Shown: piece by piece, positions 29,050 to 37,451 of the stretch
Layout: each line of letters begins with the position of its first letter
Numbering within the stretch: the first letter of the stretch is position 1
Program-made: the position numbers and the translations under genes
The notes under the pieces: model-generated
What the model saw: the letters and a program-made list of their open reading frames with translations, nothing else
Told to the model about the DNA's origin: nothing
The model's database searches: none
Source: an uncultured Muribaculaceae bacterium
GTDB lineage: Bacteria; Bacteroidota; Bacteroidia; Bacteroidales; Muribaculaceae
DNA length: 64,000 nt
Direction: 5' to 3'
Assembly: GCA_947381945.1 (NCBI GenBank)
Contig: CANCXM010000009.1
Location: 28,430-92,429 of the forward strand

Positions 29050-29693
29050 CAGCCGACGGTGTTGAGCTTACCCCTTGCGCCGTGGTCGATCTCGACGGCA
29101 CCCTGCTCCGTGGCAACTCCTTCCGCCTCTTCATCCGTTTTCTTGCCGGAAAGCTGAGGCGCGAGAGGCGTTATGCCTCCCTGTCGCGGATGATAGCCTT
29201 GCTTGCTGCGCGCCGTCTCCGGCTGATTTCCCATGTCGGGATGAAATATCCCATCCATCGTCTCGCCTCGAGGATTGTCACAGATGCGGAGCTTGCCGAC
29301 TTCACCAATCGCATCCTCCTCCCTGCCGTAAACGCCCCTCTGCTCGACGAACTGAAGCGGCTGAAAGCCTCCGGCCACTGTCTGCTCCTCGCCACAGCCG
29401 CCCCCGACCTCTATGTCCCCCAACTCTGCCTGCAACTCGGCTTCGATGCATGGACAGCCACACCTTTATCCTCCACCCTAAAGGACTACGCCGAAAACCG
29501 TGGCGCGCGGAAGCGTGACCGCGCTCTCGACTTCGCCCGTCAGCACGGGTGCACTATCGCCGTAGTCGCCACCGACCACGAAGACGACCTCCCCCTCCTG
29601 CTCCTCCCCGACCTCCGCCGCCTGCTAGTAAACCCAACCCCCATCCTCCGCACAAAACTCTCCGAATCCCGCCTCACCTTCCACGAGTTTTAA
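29046..29693 (+). CDS. HAD-superfamily phosphatase
   Basis: A 215-residue HAD hydrolase. Motif I is AVVDLDGTLLRGNSF with both aspartates, motif II is LLATAAPD, a basic residue for motif III lies in GARKRDRAL, and motif IV is VVATDHEDDLPLL. The cap is small and helical, as in SerB-like or UbiA-associated HAD domains. I chose ATG 29046, which overlaps the previous stop as ATGA; 29025 is an alternative. Substrate unknown. Confidence 0.82.
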   Translation: MTADGVELTPCAVVDLDGTLLRGNSFRLFIRFLAGKLRRERRYASLSRMIALLAARRLRLISHVGMKYPIHRLASRIVTDAELADFTNRILLPAVNAPLLDELKRLKASGHCLLLATAAPDLYVPQLCLQLGFDAWTATPLSSTLKDYAENRGARKRDRALDFARQHGCTIAVVATDHEDDLPLLLLPDLRRLLVNPTPILRTKLSESRLTFHEF

Positions 29694-29743
29694 TCCCCAT
29701 AATTTGCCAGTCGGGATGGTGCCGTTATGGGCCTGTATGGCCT

Positions 29744-29953
29744 GTAGGGACGCTTTTCAAAGCGTCCGCAACCGAATCGTGTAATCCCAAATACCACTTA
29801 AATATCACTTAAATACCACCTCATTACCCCGTTAAATACCACCTCATTACCCACGCCAATGGACAGCCCCTCCACCCCCCACCATAAATCCCCAAAAAAA
29901 CTGATATTTTGCAGGATGTATGCTGTTGCGGACGCTTTGAAAAGCGTCCCTAC
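29744..29953. repeat. inverted pair of 28-bp palindromic elements
   Basis: GTAGGGACGCTTTTCAAAGC... at 29744-29771 has its exact reverse complement at 29926-29953. Each arm is itself a hairpin (GACGCTTT / AAAGCGTC). The arms share the GTAGGGACGC start with the elements at 41245, 42863, 49467, 55576 and 55687. The spacer is AT-rich with the direct repeat AATACCACTTAAAT/AAATACCACCTCATTACC. The rest of the 446-bp gap (29694-30139) shows no gene. Confidence 0.85.
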
Positions 29954-30139
29954 GGTCCGTTCTTATTGTATATTTGGGGTAAAAGTTATATGAGTTAATT
30001 CAATTGCTAAATAATATTAAAATATATAGAGTATTTTGAAATATTGAAAAATAACCTCTATCTTGCAGTTCAATATTAAGGTGAAAAGGTAAATCTATTA
30101 CCATTGTTATATTTTTTAATTATTTAATTCAGAAAAAAC

Positions 30140-30796
30140 ATGAAAACGCGATTATTGACTTTGATGTCAGCGCTGTTTGCGCTGATGGTGATTACTACGT
30201 CATGTGGAAGTGATGATGATGGACCTGCGGAAAATCAGTATTATTGGTTTGGCCATGAAAAAGTAACCATACAAGAAGTGAAAGGCAAATATCGGATTGC
30301 TTTCCATTCTGTTGATAAGGAGAAAATAACCTCCGAACTCGCAAAACATGGCTTGTCGCTCGTAGATGTTGAAACAGGGATAAGTTATATGTCCGAAGGT
30401 GTTACAGAGGAAGCAAAAAAACTATTCAAAGATTACCTGACTGCCACGGTAAATGGAGATTATGATAAGATAAAGGCTATTAAGCCATATACATTCAGTT
30501 TACTTCCATACTACACTTTGATAGAAGATGGTCGGGAATTGATTCCTTATATGACTTTTGATGTAAAATTAAAGGACGGTGTGACTCAGGAGCAGCTCGA
30601 AACCTTGGCAACTACTAACAACGTGATTTTGGTAGAAAAATCTGCATTTCTTGATGGGTGGTATACTTTGGCGTGTACCAATGATTCAAAAGGTAATCCT
30701 GTCGAGATGTCAAACCTTTTCTATAAAAGTGGCCTGTGTGAATACTCCCAACCATCCTTTGGTGGCCTCGGAGAATTGCATGGAATACTCAGATAG
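30140..30796 (+). CDS. lipoprotein resembling a free subtilase prodomain
   Basis: A 218-residue lipoprotein (lipobox around C22, MVITTSCGSDDD). Its whole mature part is similar to the N-terminal prodomain region of the following subtilase: both have a YWFG/YFWLENEKK start, a VKLKDGVTQEQLE or VKLKDDADFELLN strand, and SKGNPVEMSNLFYKSGLCEY versus SKGNALEMANLFQESGMFEY. There is no protease domain. It may inhibit or help fold the protease, or be a truncated paralogue. The region is markedly AT-rich relative to its neighbours. Confidence 0.75.
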   Translation: MKTRLLTLMSALFALMVITTSCGSDDDGPAENQYYWFGHEKVTIQEVKGKYRIAFHSVDKEKITSELAKHGLSLVDVETGISYMSEGVTEEAKKLFKDYLTATVNGDYDKIKAIKPYTFSLLPYYTLIEDGRELIPYMTFDVKLKDGVTQEQLETLATTNNVILVEKSAFLDGWYTLACTNDSKGNPVEMSNLFYKSGLCEYSQPSFGGLGELHGILR

Positions 30797-30829
30797 GTGA
30801 TATTTTTATAACTTGAAGTAAAATTGCAA

Positions 30830-32743
30830 ATGGAAAATTATAAAAAAATATATATAGTTCTCTTGGTAATGATAAATATTATTGCCGGAGGATGTAGTTC
30901 TTCTTTATTGGATGAACCCTATGAGGAACATAATTCATTGTCACGGTCATTGGATGAGACTGTTTTATCTCCATCAGATACAACAGATTATTTTTGGCTT
31001 GAAAATGAAAAGAAATTTCTTCAAAAAGTTGAGGGAAAGCATGTTGTGATATATAATCCATCTAAAATTGGGATTCTACATGAGAAAATAAATGGAAGCA
31101 GTATAAGCCTTCAAAGTATTGGAAATGCTACTGTATTTAATGCTCAGGAGAATCTTTTAGCTGCTAATTTTAAGGTTGCAATTATTCAGGGAGACGATGA
31201 AGATATTGCTCCAATTTTATCTGATTCATATTATTCAGCTCCATATTATAGAATGACCAACGGAAAAGAAGTTGGATTAAATAACCGGTTTTATGTAAAG
31301 TTGAAAGATGATGCGGATTTTGAGCTTTTGAATGATTTTGCTGTAAGAAATAATGTGGACATAATCTGTAAAGATGAATATTTAGAAAAATGGTTTGATT
31401 TGTCCTGTTCGAAGTATTCTAAAGGCAATGCTTTGGAAATGGCTAATTTGTTTCAAGAAAGTGGTATGTTCGAGTATGCCTGTCCTGATTTAATAGGGGC
31501 ATGTATTTTTGGGTGTATTGATGAACCTTTGTTTTTATCAGGTGATTTATGGCATCTTAATAAAATTAATTATTGCAATTCAAAGGACATAATACCCGAG
31601 GGCTCGTCAGATGTGATTGTTACTGTAATAGATAGCGGAGTGGATATTTATCATAGGGATTTTGACGAAAATCTTTTATCTGGTTGGGATGCGGTTACTC
31701 AAACTGTTCCAAATAGGGTTTGGTATTCTCATGGAACAATGGTCACGGGATTTATAGGGGCGGTACCGAATAATAATAAGGATGTTGCAGGAGTTGGTTA
31801 TGGAACTACAATTCTCCCTATTAGTATAGGAGGTAGCAGCTACGGTGACTTTACTGCAACTGTAAATGTTATAGAAAGAGCATTCGATTATGCTATAGAT
31901 AATGGGGTAAAAGTAATTAACTGCTCTTGGAGTTTTGATAATCCCAAAATTGGTGATATCGTAAGGAAAGCATTGGATAACGATTGTGTCGTAGTGTTTT
32001 CTGCAGGTAATGAGAATGGTAAAGTTGGTTATCCTGCTAATTCAGATTCAAGAATACTTGTTGTCGGTGCCATTAATAAAGATGGAGAAAGAGCATCATT
32101 TAGTAATTATGGTAGCTGTTTAGATGTTGTTGCACCAGGAGAAGATGTGTATTGCCTTTATCCTGGTAGTGGTACAATAGAAAGTTCGGGAACTTCATTT
32201 GCCGCTCCGCAAGTAGCTGGTCTTGCCGCCATGATTCTCTCAAAATATCCAGAGCTAAAGCCTTCAGAAGTAATATATCGAATAGAAAAAACGGCATCGA
32301 AAATTGGACCTTATCGCTATAGGTATCAACATTCTCAGTCGTTTGCAACTCGGAATGATGAAATGGGATATGGTCTTATTAATATGTATGCTGCTCTTGC
32401 TCCTAAAATACCTTATTTAGTAACTATCAAGATTAAAAATTTGTCATCTTATATGACAATGACGGCATTCCGTTTTGATATCTGTGATACTAATTACCAA
32501 GAACTTCACGAGTTTGTGATTGAAAATAAATTCGGAGTTTTGAATTATGGTGAGGAGTATATAGCATATGTAGATTTGCCCCCAGGTAAATATATAGGTG
32601 AAGCAATCGCTGAGTCAGTCGGAGGTATTGAGGGTGATTGTGAGTTTGAGAATATAAAGGGAGGTACTATTACATTCGAGTTTACTGGATCTACTTTGGA
32701 CAAGCTTGATTGGTCTACTGCTGTATTTGAACCGGCAAGGTGA
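30830..32743 (+). CDS. subtilisin-like serine protease lipoprotein (S8 family)
   Basis: A 637-residue predicted lipoprotein (lipobox IIAGGC22). Residues about 45-240 form a prodomain-like region, and the S8 catalytic domain spans about 260-510. The triad is D268 (VTVIDSGVD), H301 (WYSHGTMVTG) and S456 (SSGTSFAAPQVAG), with the oxyanion asparagine in FSAGNENG. A C-terminal beta domain of about 110 residues follows. The ATG at 30830 is preferred over an upstream TTG. It lies 33 bp after the prodomain-like gene; both are AT-rich. A strong terminator follows. Confidence 0.9.
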   Translation: MENYKKIYIVLLVMINIIAGGCSSSLLDEPYEEHNSLSRSLDETVLSPSDTTDYFWLENEKKFLQKVEGKHVVIYNPSKIGILHEKINGSSISLQSIGNATVFNAQENLLAANFKVAIIQGDDEDIAPILSDSYYSAPYYRMTNGKEVGLNNRFYVKLKDDADFELLNDFAVRNNVDIICKDEYLEKWFDLSCSKYSKGNALEMANLFQESGMFEYACPDLIGACIFGCIDEPLFLSGDLWHLNKINYCNSKDIIPEGSSDVIVTVIDSGVDIYHRDFDENLLSGWDAVTQTVPNRVWYSHGTMVTGFIGAVPNNNKDVAGVGYGTTILPISIGGSSYGDFTATVNVIERAFDYAIDNGVKVINCSWSFDNPKIGDIVRKALDNDCVVVFSAGNENGKVGYPANSDSRILVVGAINKDGERASFSNYGSCLDVVAPGEDVYCLYPGSGTIESSGTSFAAPQVAGLAAMILSKYPELKPSEVIYRIEKTASKIGPYRYRYQHSQSFATRNDEMGYGLINMYAALAPKIPYLVTIKIKNLSSYMTMTAFRFDICDTNYQELHEFVIENKFGVLNYGEEYIAYVDLPPGKYIGEAIAESVGGIEGDCEFENIKGGTITFEFTGSTLDKLDWSTAVFEPAR

Positions 32744-32770
32744 TTTTCATCCGAAGTAATTGATTCAGGT

Positions 32771-32806
32771 AAAATCGGTTCCATATTAGTATGGAACCGA
32801 TTTTAT
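32771..32806 (+). terminator. rho-independent terminator after the subtilase
   Basis: A perfect 14-bp stem (AAAATCGGTTCCAT at 32771-32784 with its complement at 32791-32804) with a 6-base loop ends in TTTTATT. It closes the prodomain/protease pair. Confidence 0.85.
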
Positions 32807-33048
32807 TGTAACTTCGAGGTGTTTGATGGTGTTATATTTGAATGATGGATTGGCGTGTCGGAGGTTGGGCTTATTGTATTACATACATAGTTGGTTAGTG
32901 TGTTTATCGGTGTGGAATGTTAGTTGAGGTGCAGGATGATAAAGGCTCGGATTTATGCCTTATTTGGCTAAAATATGGCAAATTTCTTGCGGAAAGCGAG
33001 AAAAATGAGGCTTATTGTATGTTTAGGGTAATAAAAATTTACTAAAAA

Positions 33049-33083
33049 TTTGTTATTCTACGAAAATTATTGTTTACCTTTGC
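33049..33083 (+). promoter_or_regulatory. probable susC promoter
   Basis: TACCTTTGC at 33075-33083 matches the Bacteroidetes -7 box, with TTTG at 33049-33052 as the -33 box, 22 bp apart. A leader of about 140 bases leads to the ATG at 33225. The stretch from 32807 to 33048 shows nothing else recognisable. Confidence 0.6.
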
Positions 33084-33224
33084 CTACATCTTATTGTAGA
33101 TAATCTATACCATTATTATTGCGTTCTCGCCTCAACTATTACGTTTCAGCATAGCATCATCAATAACGTTGTTACGCAAACCGATAATTATTATAATCAT
33201 TTAAATACCACTCATTATTGCATC

Positions 33225-33269
33225 ATGGAAAACAGAAAGATGTTAAAGGATGTTAATTGGGGGGGGTAA
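33225..33269 (+). other. out-of-frame susC 5' end with a G8 tract
   Basis: ATG 33225 opens MENRKMLKDVNWGG and ends at TAA 33267-33269 immediately after eight G residues (33259-33266). Nine or six G would fuse it to the transporter frame, giving a normal long N-region before the signal helix. This is either a slippage switch or a one-base sequencing/assembly error. Confidence 0.75.
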
Positions 33270-36200
33270 AAAGCCTCGGCAGATACCTACTGACCCTGAT
33301 TATCGCAGTGATGACCCTCGCGGCCACTGCACAGACCAAGTCCGTAACCGGTACGGTGACAGATGAAACCGGCGAACCGGTAATCGGTGCCAACGTAGCG
33401 GTTCAAGGCACCACAATGGGCACAGTGACCGACATCGACGGTAACTTCGCCCTCAACAACATTGCCAACAATGCCGTCCTCTCCATCAGCTATGTAGGCT
33501 ATGTGACCGAGGAGGTTTCCGTGGCAGGAAAAAGCGTTATCAATGTAACCCTCAAGGAGAACCGTGAGATTCTCGACGAAGTAGTCGTCATCGGCTACGG
33601 CACCGTGAAGCGCAGAGACCTGACAGGTGCTGTCGCATCGATGAAAAACTCAGACGTCGTCGTCGCTCCTACCAACAACGTCATGGAAGCCCTCCAGGGC
33701 AAGGTTGCGGGTATGGACATCACCAAGGCCAGCGGTGAGACAGGCGCGGGAGTGAATATCCTGCTCCGTGGCTCGCGCTCCATCTACGGCAGCAACGAAC
33801 CCCTCTTCATCATCGACGGTATGCCCGGCAGCTACAATCAGGTCAACCCCAGTGACATCGAGTCGATTGACATCCTCAAGGATGCATCATCCACCGCAAT
33901 CTACGGTTCAGCCGGTGCCAACGGCGTTGTCATCATCACCACCAAACGCGGTACCGAAGGAAAGGCCGTCGTTAACTTCGACGCCTACTATGGTTTCAGC
34001 GGAGATGTGAATTTCAAGCACGGTATGGTTGGCGACGAATGGGTCAACTACCAGCGTGAGGCCTATAAGTACACCAACGGCACTTATCCCGCCGACATGG
34101 CCACTATTTTCGGCAATCCCATCTATACCGAAGCCTACAATGAGGGCAAATGGATTGACTGGGTTGACCTTGCCTCGGGCCATCGTGCAACTTCACAGAA
34201 GTATGCTCTTTCGGTAAGCGGAGGCACCAAGCAGACACGCATATTCGCATCGACCTCCTATTCCCGTGAGGAGGGTCTGCTCAAAAACGATGAGCGCGAC
34301 CTCTACTCGCTTCGCCTCAATATCGATCAGGAAATCAATAAGTATGCCACTATCGGTTTCACCAGCAACCTTACTTATTCAGACCACGACCGTGGTGTGA
34401 AGAACACTTTCACCAAGTCGCTCACGGCCTTCCCTCTCGGCGATGCCTATGACGCAGAAGGCAATCTTCAGGATGAGTTCATCAACAGCCAGTTCTCACC
34501 GCTCGGCGACTTCATCACCGACCAGTATGCCTATAATATCAAGTCGACCTACATCAATTCAATCGGCTATCTCGAAATCAACCCTTTCAAGGGACTTAAA
34601 TTCCGTTCGCAGATAAATACCACCCTCTCCAACAGCCGTCAGGGTAACTACTGGGGTGCGAAAGCCAATGCAAACCTCAAGGAGAACCGTGAGATTCTCG
34701 ACGAAGTAGTCGTCATCGGCTACGGCACCGTGAAGCGCAGAGACCTGACAGGTGCTGTCGCATCGATGAAAAACTCAGACGTCGTCGTCGCTCCTACCAA
34801 CAACGTCATGGAAGCCCTCCAGGGCAAGGTTGCGGGTATGGACATCACCAAGGCCAGCGGTGAGACAGGCGCGGGAGTGAATATCCTGCTCCGTGGCTCG
34901 CGCTCCATCTACGGCAGCAACGAACCCCTCTTCATCATCGACGGTATGCCCGGCAGCTACAATCAGGTCAACCCCAGTGACATCGAGTCGATTGACATCC
35001 TCAAGGATGCATCATCCACCGCAATCTACGGTTCAGCCGGTGCCAACGGCGTTGTCATCATCACCACCAAACGCGGTACCGAAGGAAAGGCCGTCGTTAA
35101 CTTCGACGCCTACTATGGTTTCAGCGGAGATGTGAATTTCAAGCACGGTATGGTTGGCGACGAATGGGTCAACTACCAGCGTGAGGCCTATAAGTACACC
35201 AACGGCACTTATCCCGCCGACATGGCCACTATTTTCGGCAATCCCATCTATACCGAAGCCTACAATGAGGGCAAATGGATTGACTGGGTTGACCTTGCCT
35301 CGGGCCATCGTGCAACTTCACAGAAGTATGCTCTTTCGGTAAGCGGAGGCACCAAGCAGACACGCATATTCGCATCGACCTCCTATTCCCGTGAGGAGGG
35401 TCTGCTCAAAAACGATGAGCGCGACCTCTACTCGCTTCGCCTCAATATCGATCAGGAAATCAATAAGTATGCCACTATCGGTTTCACCAGCAACCTTACT
35501 TATTCAGACCACGACCGTGGTGTGAAGAACACTTTCACCAAGTCGCTCACGGCCTTCCCTCTCGGCGATGCCTATGACGCAGAAGGCAATCTTCAGGATG
35601 AGTTCATCAACAGCCAGTTCTCACCGCTCGGCGACTTCATCACCGACCAGTATGCCTATAATATCAAGTCGACCTACATCAATTCAATCGGCTATCTCGA
35701 AATCAACCCTTTCAAGGGACTTAAATTCCGTTCGCAGATAAATACCACCCTCTCCAACAGCCGTCAGGGTAACTACTGGGGTGCGAAAGCCAATGCAAAT
35801 CCTCCTTCTTATTCAAAATCTCCTTACGCACAGAAAACCCACTCAAACGGCTGGTCATACACTTGGGAAAATATTCTCTCGTATAATGCCGACATCAAGG
35901 ACCACTCTTTCGGCGCACAGTTCATCACCTCCTACAACAAGAACACAAGCGAGGGCACAATTGCCGGCAGCGGCGGTTTCCTCGTCGACTCATGGCAGTA
36001 CCACCGTCTCACCTCAGGTACAGAGGCTCTCCATGTGGAGTCAAGCTATGCACGCGACCAGAAGATGTCATACGCCTTCCGTATCAACTACAACTACAAG
36101 GGTCGCTATCTCCTCAACGTCTCAACCCGTTGGGACGGTGTGAGCTGGTTCTCCGAGGGTCATAAGTGGGATGCCTTCCCTGCAGCCGCAGCCGCATGGC

Positions 36201-37432
36201 GCTTCTCTGAGGAAAGCTTCATGGCCGACACCCGCAACTGGCTCGACAATGCCAAACTCCGTGTCAGCTATGGTATCACAGGTAATGCCGGTGGTATCGG
36301 AGCCTACGGTACCAATGGTCTCGCCTATATATATTCCTCAGCAGGTGTAACCGTCGGTGACCAAGCTGTACCTTTCGTTCAGTATTCAGGCACAGTTCCC
36401 AGCTATGGACTTGGATGGGAGAAATCCTACAACTGGAACGTCGGTCTTGACTTCGGAGTCCTCAATGGCCGCATTGACGGATCTGTGGAATGGTTCAAGA
36501 CAACAACCAAGGGTCTTCTCTACAAGCGTACCGTCCCCATCACTTCCGGTCTGACCGGTTGGGGTTCGCCCCTCGGCCAGTGGCAGAATCTTGCCGAAAC
36601 CGAGAACCACGGTGTCGAAATCACCCTCAATACCCGCAATATCGTCACAAAGGACTTCACTTGGAGTTCGACCCTTACAGCCACATGGAACAAGGAAAAG
36701 ATTGTGTCACTCCCCGACGGTGACCTTATCGGTGAGAGCCTCTTCGAGGGACATCCCATCAAGTCAATCTACGGTTGGAAATATGACCGTCTGTGGCGCA
36801 CCACCGATGATGCCGAACTCATGAAAAAATATAACGTCGAGCCCGGTTTCATCAAGATTCATACTGTCCCCAAGGTTACAAATACAGAAACCGGTGAAAC
36901 TGACAACGGTGTGCACCCCTACGGAAATGATGACCGTCAGATTCTCGGCCATACCAATCCCAACTGGATTGTCGGTTTCAACAACTCCTTCCGTTACCGC
37001 GACTTCGATCTCTCGGTGTTCATGATGGGACGCTTCGGCCAGACCATTCAGAGTGATCTCCTCGGTTACTATACTGCCGCCAACTCTGTCACTACCAACC
37101 AGATTTCAGGTGCTGACTATTGGACCGAGGATAACCAGAATGCCTACTACCCCCGCCCCGGCACCAACAACAAGCAGACCACCGTTATGCCTTCGCTTCG
37201 TATAGCTGACGGCTCTTTCGTCAAGGTCAAGAACATCACCCTCGGCTACACTGTCCCCGCCAAGTGGACAAGAAAGGCAATGATTGAGCGTCTGCGCATC
37301 TACGGTACCGCCTATAATCCCTGGATTATTGTCAACGACAGCAAGCTCAAGGGCACCGACCCCGAAATGGGCGGCGCTGACAACTTCCCGACCTACAAGC
37401 AGTATGTCTTCGGTATCAACCTTACATTCTAA
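33257..37432 (+). CDS. SusC/RagA-type TonB-dependent transporter with internal duplication and shifted start
   Basis: A 1391-residue outer-membrane importer. A signal sequence (RYLLTLIIAVMTLAATAQ) precedes a carboxypeptidase-D-like domain (VTGTVTDETGEPVIGANV), the TonB box/plug (VVVIGYGTVKRRDLTG) and a 22-strand barrel ending INLTF. An exact 375-residue segment (1125 bp) occurs twice in tandem; without it the length is about 1016, normal for SusC. No ATG is in this frame: an ATG at 33225 reads MENRKMLKDVNWGG and stops just after a G8 tract at 33259-33266. One more G would join it to this frame. Partner of the susD gene 19 bp downstream. Confidence 0.9.
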   Translation: MGGVKSLGRYLLTLIIAVMTLAATAQTKSVTGTVTDETGEPVIGANVAVQGTTMGTVTDIDGNFALNNIANNAVLSISYVGYVTEEVSVAGKSVINVTLKENREILDEVVVIGYGTVKRRDLTGAVASMKNSDVVVAPTNNVMEALQGKVAGMDITKASGETGAGVNILLRGSRSIYGSNEPLFIIDGMPGSYNQVNPSDIESIDILKDASSTAIYGSAGANGVVIITTKRGTEGKAVVNFDAYYGFSGDVNFKHGMVGDEWVNYQREAYKYTNGTYPADMATIFGNPIYTEAYNEGKWIDWVDLASGHRATSQKYALSVSGGTKQTRIFASTSYSREEGLLKNDERDLYSLRLNIDQEINKYATIGFTSNLTYSDHDRGVKNTFTKSLTAFPLGDAYDAEGNLQDEFINSQFSPLGDFITDQYAYNIKSTYINSIGYLEINPFKGLKFRSQINTTLSNSRQGNYWGAKANANLKENREILDEVVVIGYGTVKRRDLTGAVASMKNSDVVVAPTNNVMEALQGKVAGMDITKASGETGAGVNILLRGSRSIYGSNEPLFIIDGMPGSYNQVNPSDIESIDILKDASSTAIYGSAGANGVVIITTKRGTEGKAVVNFDAYYGFSGDVNFKHGMVGDEWVNYQREAYKYTNGTYPADMATIFGNPIYTEAYNEGKWIDWVDLASGHRATSQKYALSVSGGTKQTRIFASTSYSREEGLLKNDERDLYSLRLNIDQEINKYATIGFTSNLTYSDHDRGVKNTFTKSLTAFPLGDAYDAEGNLQDEFINSQFSPLGDFITDQYAYNIKSTYINSIGYLEINPFKGLKFRSQINTTLSNSRQGNYWGAKANANPPSYSKSPYAQKTHSNGWSYTWENILSYNADIKDHSFGAQFITSYNKNTSEGTIAGSGGFLVDSWQYHRLTSGTEALHVESSYARDQKMSYAFRINYNYKGRYLLNVSTRWDGVSWFSEGHKWDAFPAAAAAWRFSEESFMADTRNWLDNAKLRVSYGITGNAGGIGAYGTNGLAYIYSSAGVTVGDQAVPFVQYSGTVPSYGLGWEKSYNWNVGLDFGVLNGRIDGSVEWFKTTTKGLLYKRTVPITSGLTGWGSPLGQWQNLAETENHGVEITLNTRNIVTKDFTWSSTLTATWNKEKIVSLPDGDLIGESLFEGHPIKSIYGWKYDRLWRTTDDAELMKKYNVEPGFIKIHTVPKVTNTETGETDNGVHPYGNDDRQILGHTNPNWIVGFNNSFRYRDFDLSVFMMGRFGQTIQSDLLGYYTAANSVTTNQISGADYWTEDNQNAYYPRPGTNNKQTTVMPSLRIADGSFVKVKNITLGYTVPAKWTRKAMIERLRIYGTAYNPWIIVNDSKLKGTDPEMGGADNFPTYKQYVFGINLTF
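33550..35799 (+). repeat. exact 1125-bp tandem duplication inside susC
   Basis: The units are 33550-34674 and 34675-35799. The encoded proteins are identical throughout and the bases match wherever I compared them. Each unit runs from the end of the carboxypeptidase-D-like domain through the TonB box, the plug and the first barrel strands (LKENREILDEVVV ... GAKANAN). The frame is preserved. The edges share a loose AATGnAA motif. Confidence 0.93.
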
Positions 37433-37451
37433 TCCCTAATAAAGACAAATC

